Of a DNA stretch of 64,000 nt, positions 16,104 through 27,620 are shown one piece after another. The notes beneath the pieces are model-generated. The model searched no databases. It saw only the letters and a list, made by a program, of their open reading frames with translations, and was not told the origin of the DNA. Each line of letters starts with the position of its first letter. Positions within the stretch are counted from its first letter, which is position 1. A program made the translations under genes and the position numbers. The stretch is taken from assembly GCF_002112505.1 (NCBI RefSeq), contig NZ_NEHW01000005.1, positions 352,759-416,758 on the forward strand, read 5' to 3'. Source of the stretch: Pseudomonas sp. R28(2017) (GTDB lineage Bacteria > Pseudomonadota > Gammaproteobacteria > Pseudomonadales > Pseudomonadaceae).

Positions 16104-18863
16104 GTGCTCGATCGTTTGGGAATCAGAAGCCGGGTACTGCTGCTGGCACTGCTGCCGGCCAGCCTGATGGCACTGGTGCTGGGCAGCTATTTCACCTGGC
16201 TGCAGCAAGACCAGTTGCGCACCCAGCTGCTGCAGCGCGGCAAGATGCTCGCCGAGCAGCTGGCCCCCCTGGCCGCGCCGGCCCTGGCACGGCAGGCGCC
16301 AGCCCAGCTGGAGCGGATCGCCGCGCAAACCCTGGAGCAGGCCGACGTGCGCGCAGTGGCTTTCCTCGCCCCCGACCGCAGCCGCCTGGCCCACGCCGGC
16401 CCGAGCATGATCAACCAGGCCCCCAGCGGCGGCACCGGCACGCAGTTGCTGCAGCGTACCGGCAACGACGCCACCCGCTACCTGATGCCGGTGTTCGGCC
16501 ACCACCGCGACCTGGCCACCGATGCCGTACCGGCCGAAGCCGAGCGCCTGCTCGGCTGGGTCGAGATCGAGCTGTCCCACGACGGCACCTTGCTGCGCGG
16601 CTACCGCAACCTGTTCACCAGCGTGCTGCTGATCCTCGCCTGCCTGGCCCTCAGTGGCCTGCTGGCGATGCGCATGAGCCGCACCATCAATGACCCGATC
16701 GCACGCATCAAGCATGCGGTCAACCAGCTCAAGGACGGCCACCTCGACGAACGCCTGCCCGCCATGGGCAGCCATGAACTCGACGAGCTGGCCCGCGGCA
16801 TCAACCGCATGGCCGAAACCCTGCATGGCGCCCACGAAGAGCTGCAGCACAGCATCGACCAAGCCACCGAGGATGTTCGCCAGAACCTGGAGACCATCGA
16901 GATCCAGAACATCGAGCTGGACATGGCGCGCAAGGAAGCCCTGGAGGCCAGCCGTATCAAGTCGGAGTTCCTGGCCAACATGAGCCACGAAATCCGCACC
17001 CCGCTCAATGGCATCCTGGGCTTCACCCACCTGCTGCAGAAGAGCGAGATGACCCCGCGGCAGCTGGACTACCTGAGCACCATCGAGAAGTCTGCCGACA
17101 ACCTGCTGGGGATCATCAACGAGATCCTCGACTTCTCCAAGATCGAAGCCGGCAAGCTGGTGCTCGACAGCATTCCGTTCAACTTGCGCGACCTGGTGCA
17201 GGATACCCTGACCATCCTCGCCCCCGCCGCTCATGCCAAACAGCTCGAACTGCTCAGCCTGATCTACCGCGACACGCCGTCGTCACTGATCGGCGACCCA
17301 TTGCGGCTGAAGCAGATCCTCACCAACCTGGTGAGCAACGCGATCAAGTTCACCCGCGAAGGCACCATCGTCGTCCGGGCCATGCTCGATGATGAACAGG
17401 AAGACAGCGCCCAGCTGCGCATCAGCGTGCAGGACACCGGTATCGGCCTGTCGCCGCAGGACGTGCGCACCCTGTTCCAGGCCTTCAGCCAGGCCGACAA
17501 TTCGCTGGCTCGCCAGCCCGGTGGTACCGGCCTGGGGCTGGTGATTTCCAAGCGCCTGATCGAGCAGATGGGCGGTGAGATCGGCGTCGACAGCACGCCG
17601 GGGGAAGGCTCGCAGTTCTGGATCAGCCTGAGCCTGCCCAAGGCCCACGACGACATCGAGGAGCAGCCGCTGCAACCCTTGCTGGGCCGCAGAGCGGCCA
17701 TCGTCGATGGCCATGAGCTGGCGCGCCAGGCGCTGGAGCACCAGCTCGAAGATTGCGGCTTGAGCGTCAGCCTGTTCGCCTCCTACGACCAGTTGCTGCA
17801 GGGTGTGCAGGCCGGCTTGCAGGCCGGCATGCCTTTCGAGTTCGCGGTGCTCGGCGCCAACCTCGGCACGCTTTCGCCGGAGCAGCTCGGCCACTACAAC
17901 CAGCAGTTGGAGCGCTTGCACTGCCAGTGCGTGGTGCTGTGCCCGACCACCGAGCAGGCGCTGTACCACCCCTACCTGCCTAACGGCCATGGTCAATTGC
18001 TGTCCAAGCCGACCTGCACGCGCAAGTTGCGCCGCCTGCTGCTGGAACTGGTGCACCCGCGCCGGCCACTGGCCGAGCCGGGCCATGCCAGCAGCGGCCA
18101 ACGCCGGGCAAAGATACTCTGCGTCGACGACAATGCCGCCAACCTGCTGCTGGTGCAGACACTGCTCGAAGACCTGGGTGCCGACGTGCTGGCGGTCGAC
18201 AACGGCTATGCCGCCGTGCAGGCGGTACAGGCCGAACCCTTTGACCTGGTGCTGATGGACGTGCAGATGCCTGGCATGGACGGCCGCGCCTGCACCGAGC
18301 AGATCCGCCTGTGGGAAAAGACCCAGAGCGGCAGCCCGCTGCCGATCGTCGCCCTGACCGCCCATGCCATGGCCAACGAGAAACGCGCCCTGCTGCACAG
18401 CGGCATGGACGATTACCTGACCAAACCGATCAGCGAGCGCCAGTTGGCCCAGGTGGTGATGAAGTGGACTGGGTTGAGCCTGGGCGCGTCGCCGCTGGAG
18501 CACGCCAGCGAACAGCAAGGCGACAGCCATGAGCTGCCGGTGCTGGACCCGGACGAAGGCTTGCGCCTGGCAGCTGGCAAGCCGGACCTGGCTGCCGACA
18601 TGCTGGCCATGCTGCTGGCATCACTGGAAAGCGACCGCCAGGCGATTCGCAGCGCACGCGAGGCGGATGACAGCGCGACACTGATCGAGCAGGTGCACCG
18701 GCTCAACGGCGCCTCGCGCTATTGCGGCGTGCCGCAGTTGCGTGCGGCGTGTCAGCGCAGCGAGACCTTGCTCAAGCAGGAAAGCCCACAGGCACAGCAG
18801 GCGCTGGATGAGCTGGATGCGGCGATCAACCGGCTGGCGGCGCAGGCGCGCCTGAGCGCCTGA
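16104..18863 (+). CDS. gacS: Hybrid sensor histidine kinase GacS
   Basis: The global regulator kinase that phosphorylates GacA and drives small RNAs of the Rsm pathway. 919 aa from a GTG at 16104 with AGGAGG at 16093-16098. Order: TM1 (about residues 10-32), periplasmic loop, TM2 (about 170-192), HAMP, HisKA with His295 in NMSHEIRTPLNG, HATPase with NLVSNAIKFT and GTGLGLVISKR, a degenerate receiver-like segment, a true receiver domain (ILCVDDNAANLLLV, Asp in LVLMDVQMPGMDG) and a C-terminal Hpt domain with HRLNGASRYCG. GacA is not in the window, as in other pseudomonads. Confidence 0.97.
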   Translation: MLDRLGIRSRVLLLALLPASLMALVLGSYFTWLQQDQLRTQLLQRGKMLAEQLAPLAAPALARQAPAQLERIAAQTLEQADVRAVAFLAPDRSRLAHAGPSMINQAPSGGTGTQLLQRTGNDATRYLMPVFGHHRDLATDAVPAEAERLLGWVEIELSHDGTLLRGYRNLFTSVLLILACLALSGLLAMRMSRTINDPIARIKHAVNQLKDGHLDERLPAMGSHELDELARGINRMAETLHGAHEELQHSIDQATEDVRQNLETIEIQNIELDMARKEALEASRIKSEFLANMSHEIRTPLNGILGFTHLLQKSEMTPRQLDYLSTIEKSADNLLGIINEILDFSKIEAGKLVLDSIPFNLRDLVQDTLTILAPAAHAKQLELLSLIYRDTPSSLIGDPLRLKQILTNLVSNAIKFTREGTIVVRAMLDDEQEDSAQLRISVQDTGIGLSPQDVRTLFQAFSQADNSLARQPGGTGLGLVISKRLIEQMGGEIGVDSTPGEGSQFWISLSLPKAHDDIEEQPLQPLLGRRAAIVDGHELARQALEHQLEDCGLSVSLFASYDQLLQGVQAGLQAGMPFEFAVLGANLGTLSPEQLGHYNQQLERLHCQCVVLCPTTEQALYHPYLPNGHGQLLSKPTCTRKLRRLLLELVHPRRPLAEPGHASSGQRRAKILCVDDNAANLLLVQTLLEDLGADVLAVDNGYAAVQAVQAEPFDLVLMDVQMPGMDGRACTEQIRLWEKTQSGSPLPIVALTAHAMANEKRALLHSGMDDYLTKPISERQLAQVVMKWTGLSLGASPLEHASEQQGDSHELPVLDPDEGLRLAAGKPDLAADMLAMLLASLESDRQAIRSAREADDSATLIEQVHRLNGASRYCGVPQLRAACQRSETLLKQESPQAQQALDELDAAINRLAAQARLSA

Positions 18864-18888
18864 CACCGGCACTCAGGCAACAAAGCCC

Positions 18889-18979
18889 CCTGTGGGAGCG
18901 GGTTCACCCGCGAAACAGGCGACGCGGTGGTTGGCACGGGCTACGCCCGTGTTCGCGGGTAAACCCGCTCCCACAGGGT
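18889..18979. repeat. Inverted REP pair between gacS and ldhA
   Basis: Two opposed REP copies carrying the GCGGGTTCACCCGCGAA and TTCGCGGGTAAACCCGC variants (TTCACC/TAAACC loops instead of CTTGCC), joined by a central GGCACGGGCTACGCCCGTG palindrome. The 162-bp gap between gacS and ldhA holds nothing else apart from a 15-bp repeat described under findings. Confidence 0.9.
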
Positions 18980-19025
18980 TCGCGCCGGCCATTGGAAATT
19001 GAGCAAGACCGTTGAGGACTGCACC

Positions 19026-20015
19026 ATGCGCACCCTGTTGTTCAGCAGCCAGCACTACGACCAGGAAAGCTTCACCCAAGCCGGCAGCGGCAATGCCCTG
19101 GACCTGCACTTCCAGTCCGCCCGCCTGACCCTCGACACGGCCGCCCTGGCCCAGGGCTACGAGGTGGTCTGCGCCTTCATCAATGATGAACTCGATGCCC
19201 AGGTGCTGCAGCGCCTGGCCGCCGGTGGCACGCGGCTGATCGCCCTGCGCTCGGCCGGCTACAACCACGTCGACCTGGCCGCCGCGCAGCGTCTTGGCCT
19301 GGCCGTGGTGCGCGTGCCGGCCTATTCGCCCCATGCCGTGGCCGAGCACGCCGTGGCCCTGATCCTGGCGCTCAACCGCCGCCTGCACCGCGCCTACAAC
19401 CGCACCCGCGAAGGTGACTTCACCCTGCACGGGCTGACCGGCTTCGACCTGCATGGCAAGACCGTCGGCGTGGTCGGCACTGGCCAGATCGGCGCGGCCT
19501 TCGCCCGTATCATGGCCGGCTTCGGCTGCCAGCTGCTGGCGTACGACCCCTACCCCAACCCCGAGCTGCTGGCCCTGGGGGCCCGCTACCTGGACCTGCC
19601 CGAACTGCTGCGCGAGGCGCGGATCATCAGCCTGCACTGCCCGCTGACCGAACACACCCGGCACCTGATCAATGCGCAAAGCCTGAGCCAGCTGCAGCCG
19701 GGCGCGATGCTGATCAACACCGGCCGCGGTGCACTGGTCGACACCCCTGCGCTGATCGATGCGCTGAAAAGCGGCCAGCTCGGCTACCTGGGCCTGGACG
19801 TCTATGAAGAGGAGGCCCAGCTGTTCTTCGAGGACCGTTCCGACTTGCCGCTGCAGGATGATGTGCTGGCGAGATTGCTCACCTTCCCCAACGTGATCAT
19901 CACCGCCCACCAGGCATTCCTGACCCGCGAGGCACTGGACGCGATCGCCGCCACCACCCTGGACAACATCATCCGCTGGGCGGCGGGTAAACCGCAGAAT
20001 CTGGTCAGCGGTTGA
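19026..20015 (+). CDS. ldhA: D-lactate dehydrogenase, fermentative type
   Basis: NADH-dependent 2-hydroxyacid dehydrogenase reducing pyruvate to D-lactate. 329 aa from the ATG at 19026, preceded by GAGGA. An open extension of nine codons upstream is REP-adjacent and not family-like. The Rossmann motif is VGVVGTGQIGAAFARI (about residues 145-160), the catalytic Arg lies in NTGRGALVDT, the Glu in LDVYEEEA and the His in IITAHQAFLT. A gacS-ldhA neighbourhood is typical of P. putida. Confidence 0.95.
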   Translation: MRTLLFSSQHYDQESFTQAGSGNALDLHFQSARLTLDTAALAQGYEVVCAFINDELDAQVLQRLAAGGTRLIALRSAGYNHVDLAAAQRLGLAVVRVPAYSPHAVAEHAVALILALNRRLHRAYNRTREGDFTLHGLTGFDLHGKTVGVVGTGQIGAAFARIMAGFGCQLLAYDPYPNPELLALGARYLDLPELLREARIISLHCPLTEHTRHLINAQSLSQLQPGAMLINTGRGALVDTPALIDALKSGQLGYLGLDVYEEEAQLFFEDRSDLPLQDDVLARLLTFPNVIITAHQAFLTREALDAIAATTLDNIIRWAAGKPQNLVSG

Positions 20016-20046
20016 TGCTAGGATACGCGGCATTTCTGGAGGACCC

Positions 20047-20484
20047 ATGGTCGAGCACGATTTCCGCTACACCCTTTTCAACCCGCAACACACCTTGATC
20101 GAGTGCCGCGCCCTGGTTCCGGGCCGTTACCAGGTGACCGGCAACGGCGGCTCGATGCACAAAGGCGACGTCCTGATCGTGACCCTCAAGGGCAGCAAGG
20201 ACCTGGCCATGCGCCTGACCGTGGAGAGCGTGCGCCACCTGATCAACCCACGCGGCCAGTGGGTTGCCGTGGCCAGCGGCCCGGTGTTCAACGAGCTGGA
20301 GATTCTCACCTGGAAGGTCGAGTGCGACAGCTGCGACGCGGTACTGGACTTCGAGTTCGCCGTCGACGCCAAACTCGGCAAGGCGGCCCGCCAGCCAGCT
20401 GCCAGCGCCCGTGTCGCCGAACTGGGCTGGGCCAGCCGTGGCGACAAGCACCTGTGCCCGCGTTGCCAGGAGAGCGCCGAGTGA
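20047..20484 (+). CDS. Conserved hypothetical protein with C-terminal CxxC pairs
   Basis: 145 aa, soluble. The N-terminal half is beta-rich (FRYTLFNPQHTLIECRALVPG). The C-terminal half contains CDSC (about residue 97) and CPRC near the end, which together could ligate a zinc ion as in zinc ribbons. I do not recognise the family by name; it is conserved in Pseudomonas next to ldhA and the META lipoprotein. Its stop overlaps the GTG start of the next gene (GTGA), so the two are translationally coupled. Confidence 0.8.
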   Translation: MVEHDFRYTLFNPQHTLIECRALVPGRYQVTGNGGSMHKGDVLIVTLKGSKDLAMRLTVESVRHLINPRGQWVAVASGPVFNELEILTWKVECDSCDAVLDFEFAVDAKLGKAARQPAASARVAELGWASRGDKHLCPRCQESAE

Positions 20485-20885
20485 AGAATCTGCTGACCGG
20501 CGTGCTGATTGCCACCGGCCTGCTGGGCTGTGCCGCCGAACCTTCGAAGCTGCAGCAGGAGCGCAGCTACGTGCTGGAGTGGATCGGCGAGCGCCCGCTG
20601 ATCGACTACAGCCACCTGACCCTGACCTTGGCCAGCGATGGCCGCGCCTATGGCAATGCCGGCTGCAACCACTGGTTTGCGCCGTACACGCTGGACGGCG
20701 AGCACCTGAGCTTCGGCAAGGTCGGCAAGACCCGCAAGCTGTGCGCGCCAGCCCTGATGGAGCAGGAAAAGCATTTCCTGCAGGCACTGGAAACCGTGCA
20801 GCGCTGGGATGTGTCGCCCATCGAGCAGATGCGCTTCTGGCCGGCCGAAGGCAAGCCGCTGCGCTTTTGGCCTGAGGAAGGCTGA
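20481..20885 (+). CDS. META domain-containing lipoprotein
   Basis: 134 aa starting at the GTG that overlaps the previous stop. The signal peptide KNLLTGVLIATGLLGCAAEP has the lipobox LLGC. The META domain (about residues 30-125, HslJ-like) shows LTLASDGRAYGNAGCNHWFAPYT and a second conserved Cys in RKLCAPALMEQE. META proteins are envelope stress-associated outer-membrane lipoproteins; no enzyme activity is known. The GTG start fits the coupling and gives a proper signal peptide. Confidence 0.85.
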   Translation: MKNLLTGVLIATGLLGCAAEPSKLQQERSYVLEWIGERPLIDYSHLTLTLASDGRAYGNAGCNHWFAPYTLDGEHLSFGKVGKTRKLCAPALMEQEKHFLQALETVQRWDVSPIEQMRFWPAEGKPLRFWPEEG

Positions 20886-20893
20886 GGATTGCC

Positions 20894-20912
20894 GGGGCTG
20901 CTTTGCAGCCCC
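20894..20912. terminator. GGGGCTGC hairpin between convergent genes
   Basis: GGGGCTGC-TTT-GCAGCCCC, an 8-bp perfect stem, lies in the 33-bp gap between the converging META lipoprotein and thioredoxin-like genes. No U tract on either side. It is identical to the hairpin at 57647. Confidence 0.5.
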
Positions 20913-20918
20913 AGGGCA

Positions 20919-21383
20919 TCAGGCGCCTTTCAGGGCCTTGATCTTGGCCTGCAACCCTTCCAGGGTCTGTTCGCCCATCAACTGCTCACGCACCTTGCCC
21001 TTGTCGTCGATGATGTAGGTCACCGGCAGCGCCTCGCTGCGTGGCAGGTCATAGCGCTCGGCCGGGTCCTGGGCCAGGACCGTGAAGCCGATGCCCAGGG
21101 CCTGCGCCGCCTGCTTCAGCTCCGGCCCCTGCAGGCCATCGAAGTTCACCCCGACCACCTTGATGCCATCGCCCGCCCACTGTTTGGCCGCCTGATTCAG
21201 TTCAGGGACCTCGGTGCGGCACGGGCCACACCACTCGGCCCAGTAATTGAGCACTACCCAGTGCCCGTCGAGCTGTTCCGCCTTTACCGCCTTGCCATCT
21301 TGGTCCACGCCGTAATCGGCACCGCAACCACCGAGCAAAAGGCTCGCGGTGATGGCCAGTACTGCTGCCAGACGCCTTGCCAT
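20919..21383 (-). CDS. TlpA-like thioredoxin-fold lipoprotein
   Basis: 154 aa. The lipobox LLLGGC (Cys near residue 20) anchors it in the envelope. The thioredoxin fold follows, with the redox motif WCGPC (about residue 52) and the cis-Pro in LPVTYIIDD. Such TlpA/ResA-type proteins reduce specific envelope disulfides, for example in cytochrome c maturation. The target cannot be inferred here. It is divergent from arsC across 85 bp. Confidence 0.92.
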   Translation of the reverse strand: MARRLAAVLAITASLLLGGCGADYGVDQDGKAVKAEQLDGHWVVLNYWAEWCGPCRTEVPELNQAAKQWAGDGIKVVGVNFDGLQGPELKQAAQALGIGFTVLAQDPAERYDLPRSEALPVTYIIDDKGKVREQLMGEQTLEGLQAKIKALKGA

Positions 21384-21468
21384 GGGTCAATCCTTCTCGA
21401 AGTTTCAAGCAAATAGGTCAGTCGCTGCGGTTAGAATAGCCGCCACACCCAGCTGGATGCGACCCGAC

Positions 21469-22830
<1,362 letters not shown>

Positions 22831-22921
22831 CTTCTTCGCGGGCAAGCCCGCTCCCACAGGATCTTCACTGCTCTCAGGCGCTGTGCAATACCTGTGGGAG
22901 CGGGCTTGCCCGCGAAGAAAG
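22831..22921. repeat. Inverted REP pair between DUF2069 and the glycosylase gene
   Basis: Two opposed REP copies (TTCTTCGCGGGCAAGCCCGC and its reverse near 22890-22919) separate the convergent genes ending at 22830 and 22934. The spacer between the arms is about 33 bp. Confidence 0.92.
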
Positions 22922-22933
22922 CACTGCAAAAAC

Positions 22934-23605
22934 TCAATGGTTGACGGTATGCGCCAGCATCACCGACAACTGGCACAGCGGCCGACCGCTCTCTTCGTGC
23001 CATTGATTGAACGCTTGCTGCACCAAGGCCAGGTCGCGCTGACTGGTCGGCTGCTTGTCGATCACCTTCTGCGCGATCAACGCCGCCGCCATGTCTTCGG
23101 TAGGGATGAACGTGTCCTTGCCAACCATGCGCAGGAAGCGCGGCGCCGACAACCCTCCCAGCTGGTTACCGTGCTTGGCCAGGTATTTCCACAACCCCAC
23201 GATATCGGTCACCGGCCAGTCGGCGATGAACGCAGCGAAGCTGCCCTTCTCCTTCGCCACGTCCAGGATCATCTGCGCGTTGCGCGGCACGCTCTTGAGC
23301 TTGCCCAGGTGGCGGATGATGCGCTCGTCGTGCATCAGCCGCTCCAGATGCTCGGCGCCCATCAGCACGACCTTTTCCGGGTCGAAGCCAAAGAACACCT
23401 GCTCGAACGCCGGCCACTTGGCATCCACCAGGCTGTGCTTGAGGCCGGCGCGGAACACGCGCAGGGCCAAGGTCGACAGATAGCGGTCGTCAGTAATTTC
23501 GCGCAACTGCGCCGGTGTGCGCGGCTGCGGCAAGAACGCCTCCAGCGCCTGGGCAGAGCCGAAGCGGTTCAGGCAATACGCGTGCAGCCACTGGTAATCG
23601 CGCAT
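22934..23605 (-). CDS. DNA-3-methyladenine glycosylase I-like protein
   Basis: 223 aa, a HhH-GPD-fold base-excision glycosylase of the Tag-related family that removes alkylated adenine. Helices with KWPAFEQVFFGFDPEKVV and the segment RNAQMILDVAKEKGSFAAFIADWP match the alkyladenine glycosylase I domain. The N-terminal Tag zinc site is not evident, so it belongs to the divergent subfamily. Its start lies 4 bp from the stop of ttcA on the same strand, implying cotranscription. Confidence 0.82.
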   Translation of the reverse strand: MRDYQWLHAYCLNRFGSAQALEAFLPQPRTPAQLREITDDRYLSTLALRVFRAGLKHSLVDAKWPAFEQVFFGFDPEKVVLMGAEHLERLMHDERIIRHLGKLKSVPRNAQMILDVAKEKGSFAAFIADWPVTDIVGLWKYLAKHGNQLGGLSAPRFLRMVGKDTFIPTEDMAAALIAQKVIDKQPTSQRDLALVQQAFNQWHEESGRPLCQLSVMLAHTVNH

Positions 23606-23609
23606 GGCC

Positions 23610-24434
23610 TCAGATGTTCACCACGTCGAGGAAGCGCGGGGTGGCGTTCTCGTCGATCTTCAGGCTGGTGAAGTCGAACAGGTTGCGGTCGGCCAACTGC
23701 GACGGCGCCACGTTCTGCAGGGCGCGGAAGATGCTCTCGGTACGGCCCGGGTGCTTGCGCTCCCACTCCACCAGCATGTCCTTGACCACCTGGCGCTGCA
23801 GGTTCTCTTGCGAGCCGCAGAGGTTGCACGGGATGATCGGGAATTCCTTCATGTCCGAGTAGGCCTGGATGTCCTTCTCGCTGCAGTAGGCCAGCGGGCG
23901 GATCACCACGTTGCGGCCGTCGTCGGCGCGCAGCTTCGGCGGCATGCCCTTGAGCGCGCCGTTGAAGAACATGTTGAGGAAGAAGGTTTCGACGATGTCG
24001 TCGCGGTGATGCCCCAGGGCCATCTTGGTCGCACCGATCTCATCGGCGAAGGTGTACAGGGTGCCGCGACGCAGGCGCGAGCACAGCGAGCAGGTGGTCT
24101 TGCCCTCGGGTACCAGCTCCTTGACCACCGAGTAGGTGTCCTTCTCGACGATGTGGTACTCGACGCCCAGTTCCTTGAGGTAGGCCGGCAGCACATGCTC
24201 GGGGAAGCCCGGCTGCTTCTGGTCCATGTTCACCGCGACGATCTCGAACTTGATCGGTGCCACCTTCTGCAGGTGCAACAGAACGTCGAGCATGGTGTAG
24301 CTGTCCTTGCCGCCGGACAGGCAGACCATGACCTTGTCGCCATCCTCGATCATGTTGTAGTCGGTGATGGCTTCGCCGGCGAGACGACGCAGGCGTTTTT
24401 GCAGTTTGTTCTGGTTGACCGAGAGGGTGCCCAT
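23610..24434 (-). CDS. ttcA: tRNA 2-thiocytidine biosynthesis protein TtcA
   Basis: An ATP-dependent iron-sulfur enzyme that thiolates cytidine 32 of tRNA. 274 aa from ATG 24434 ([14 protein letters not shown]); an in-frame ATG nine codons upstream is less family-like. PP-loop SGGKDSYTM near residue 40. The cluster-binding cysteines are in [12 protein letters not shown] (about 114-125) and CNLCGSQ (about 205-211). [14 protein letters not shown] is also diagnostic. It is the first gene of a unit with the glycosylase and divergent from the Yip1 gene. Confidence 0.96.
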   Translation of the reverse strand: MGTLSVNQNKLQKRLRRLAGEAITDYNMIEDGDKVMVCLSGGKDSYTMLDVLLHLQKVAPIKFEIVAVNMDQKQPGFPEHVLPAYLKELGVEYHIVEKDTYSVVKELVPEGKTTCSLCSRLRRGTLYTFADEIGATKMALGHHRDDIVETFFLNMFFNGALKGMPPKLRADDGRNVVIRPLAYCSEKDIQAYSDMKEFPIIPCNLCGSQENLQRQVVKDMLVEWERKHPGRTESIFRALQNVAPSQLADRNLFDFTSLKIDENATPRFLDVVNI

Positions 24435-24697
24435 AGCGCTTGGATCCGCGAGGTGTGACAAAAGGCGGCTATTTTACGCACAAACCACGCGCACCTGTAG
24501 GGATTCCGATAAAGACTTCAAGGTAATCAACAACGGCGCTGACAGCGCAATTTGCTCTAAAAAGGCGGGTTTGTGCAGGGATTGACTTCCTATACTGCGA
24601 CATAAGGCCACATTACCGTTCTGCTTCGGTGCCTTGGCCTCGGGCCGCTTGCGCTCCATGTGGGGGGCGATTGGCAACATTGAGAGGAGTGACCGGC
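24435..24697. other. Divergent intergenic region ttcA / Yip1 gene
   Basis: 263 bp, AT-richer than its surroundings. It contains a 13-bp perfect palindrome GCGCTG-A-CAGCGC (24536-24548) and a TTGACTTCCTATACT stretch near 24582 whose TATACT could act as -10 for the Yip1 gene, although no well-spaced -35 is present. No gene seen. Confidence 0.5.
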
Positions 24698-25297
24698 ATG
24701 ATTCATCACGTTGTGGGGCTGTTTACCCATCCCGACCAGGAATGGCGGGAGATTCGTGGCGAAGAAGAAAGCATCAGCCACATGTACCTGACTCATACCC
24801 TCATCCTGGCGGCGATTCCCGCCATTTCGGCCTTTATCGGCACCACCCAGGTGGGCTGGGTGATCGGCGGCCGACCGGCGGTGATGCTGACCTTGGAAAG
24901 CGCGATCTGGATGAGCATCATGTCCTACTTGGCGATGCTCGCCGGCGTCGCGGTCATGGGGGCCTTCATTCACTGGATGGCCCGCACCTACGACGCCAAC
25001 CCGTCCATGGCGCAATGCATCGCCTTTGCCACCTATACCGCCACCCCGCTGTTCCTCGGCGGCCTGGCGGCGCTCTATCCGCACCTGTGGCTGGGCATGC
25101 TGGTGGGGACCGCTGCCATTTGCTACACCGTGTACCTGCTGTATGTCGGCTTGCCGACCTTCATGAACATACCGTCAGATGAAGGCTTCCTGTTCTCCAG
25201 CTCGGTGCTGGCGGTAGGCCTCGTGGTGCTGGTGGCGATCATGGCCGCAACCGTGATCATCTGGGGTTTGGGCGTGGGGCCCGTGTACACCAACTAG
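24698..25297 (+). CDS. Yip1 domain-containing membrane protein
   Basis: 199 aa from ATG 24698 with a strong GAGAGGAG upstream. Short cytoplasmic N-terminus (HHVVGLFTHPDQEWREI), then about five membrane segments (roughly residues 30-50, 62-85, 100-125, 130-155 and 165-190). The family is named after a eukaryotic Rab-interacting protein; the bacterial role is unknown. Candidate terminator 35 bp past the stop. Confidence 0.88.
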   Translation: MIHHVVGLFTHPDQEWREIRGEEESISHMYLTHTLILAAIPAISAFIGTTQVGWVIGGRPAVMLTLESAIWMSIMSYLAMLAGVAVMGAFIHWMARTYDANPSMAQCIAFATYTATPLFLGGLAALYPHLWLGMLVGTAAICYTVYLLYVGLPTFMNIPSDEGFLFSSSVLAVGLVVLVAIMAATVIIWGLGVGPVYTN

Positions 25298-25331
25298 ATC
25301 AGATCCAGCCAACATAGGGCATCAAGCCAGG

Positions 25332-25352
25332 GGCCGCCGCAAGGCGGCCTTT
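25332..25352 (+). terminator. Candidate terminator after the Yip1 gene
   Basis: GGCCGCC-GCAA-GGCGGCC followed by TTTG. Strong 7-bp stem but only a three-T tract. Confidence 0.55.
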
Positions 25353-25442
25353 GTCTGCCAGCTGAGACCTGCCTGCTGACCGGTGGCTCGGCAGCGGCGC
25401 CATGCTTGCGGCATAATGCCCGGCCAGGAGAACCACCCCGCC

Positions 25443-25937
25443 ATGCCCGAGCTGCTCAAACAACGCGTCGAAACCTGTTACCAGCAAGCCGAAGCCTTCT
25501 TCAAACGCCCCTTTCCACGCCCGGAAGTCAGCTTCAAGCTGCGCGGCCAGAAAGCCGGCGTCGCCCACCTGCACGAGAACCTGCTGCGCTTCAACCTGCA
25601 ACTGTATCGCGAGAACCAGGACGACTTCCTGCGCCAGACCGTGGCCCATGAAGTGGCGCACCTGGTGGCCCATCAGTTGTTTGGCGAGCGGATCCAGGCC
25701 CATGGCGAGGAATGGCAGCTGATCATGCGCGGGGTCTATGAACTGCCGCCCAATCGCTGCCACAACTATGCCGTGCAGCGGCGCGTGGTGACCCGCTACA
25801 TCTACCGCTGCCCATGCCCGGAAGGTGATTTCCCGTTTACCGCGCAGCGGCACAAGCTGGTGCGCCAGGGGCGGCGCTACCTGTGCCGGCGCTGCCGGGC
25901 GATATTGGTGTACAGCGGAGAAACCCGCGTCGAATGA
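25443..25937 (+). CDS. sprT: SprT-like zinc metalloprotein
   Basis: 164 aa. The metallopeptidase-like motif HEVAHLVAHQ (His near residue 70) matches the HExxH zincin signature, and the C-terminal zinc ribbon is formed by YRCPCPEG and LCRRCRA. The SprT family is related to Spartan-type DNA-protein cross-link proteases; its bacterial substrate is not established. ATG 25443 is preceded by AGGAG and gives the family N-terminus PELLKQRVETCYQQAEAFF. Confidence 0.9.
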   Translation: MPELLKQRVETCYQQAEAFFKRPFPRPEVSFKLRGQKAGVAHLHENLLRFNLQLYRENQDDFLRQTVAHEVAHLVAHQLFGERIQAHGEEWQLIMRGVYELPPNRCHNYAVQRRVVTRYIYRCPCPEGDFPFTAQRHKLVRQGRRYLCRRCRAILVYSGETRVE

Positions 25938-25953
25938 ATAACCAGGCACAAGA

Positions 25954-25982
25954 AAGGCGACCCGAGGGTCGCCTTCTTTTTT
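25954..25982 (+). terminator. Intrinsic terminator of sprT
   Basis: AAGGCGACCC-GA-GGGTCGCCTT then CTTTTTT. It lies between converging sprT (stop 25937) and dctA (stop 25995); the T-run favours the plus direction. Confidence 0.88.
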
Positions 25983-25994
25983 ACCGCATCAGGC

Positions 25995-27320
<1,326 letters not shown>

Positions 27321-27450
27321 TCAATTTTCCTCAAGTGTGCCAGCTTCACCCTTCCCAGGGTGTTTGGGCACCTGAATCGCTAACCCTCCTGCACCTGGAG
27401 GGATTTGTCGTTGTGTTCGAGCTGCCTGGGCAGGCCTCTGCCAACCTAGA

Positions 27451-27467
27451 TAGCAAGGGCGATGCCA
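27451..27467 (-). promoter_or_regulatory. Sigma-54 (RpoN) promoter of dctA
   Basis: On the minus strand TGGCATCGCCCTTGCTA matches the -24/-12 consensus TGGCAC-N5-TTGCW with exactly ten bases between the invariant GG and GC. Predicted start near 27440, leaving a leader of about 120 nt before the dctA ATG. RpoN dependence is established for dctA in pseudomonads and rhizobia. Confidence 0.8.
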
Positions 27468-27546
27468 AAATGCCCATCTTGAGTGCAGAAGCAATGTTTA
27501 CAGGGTTTTAATGCCCAACGACGGGGCGACTTTTCAGAGGAAAGGT

Positions 27547-27601
27547 GGCGGATTTCCGCCCGGTGGCGGAAAATGTACAGCGGATATGGCGGGAATCCGC
27601 C
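27547..27601. promoter_or_regulatory. Two palindromic upstream activator sites for dctA
   Basis: Site 1 is GGCGGATTTCCGCC (27547-27560), a perfect dyad; site 2 is GGCGGGAATCCGCC (27588-27601), with matching outer arms. Their centres are 41 bp apart (about four helical turns) and lie roughly 114 and 155 bp upstream of the predicted sigma-54 start. A further half site GGTGGCGGA lies between them. This suits binding of an NtrC-family activator such as DctD; the identity is inference. Confidence 0.6.
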
Positions 27602-27620
27602 CTGCCTGGTCTTTGCTGCA

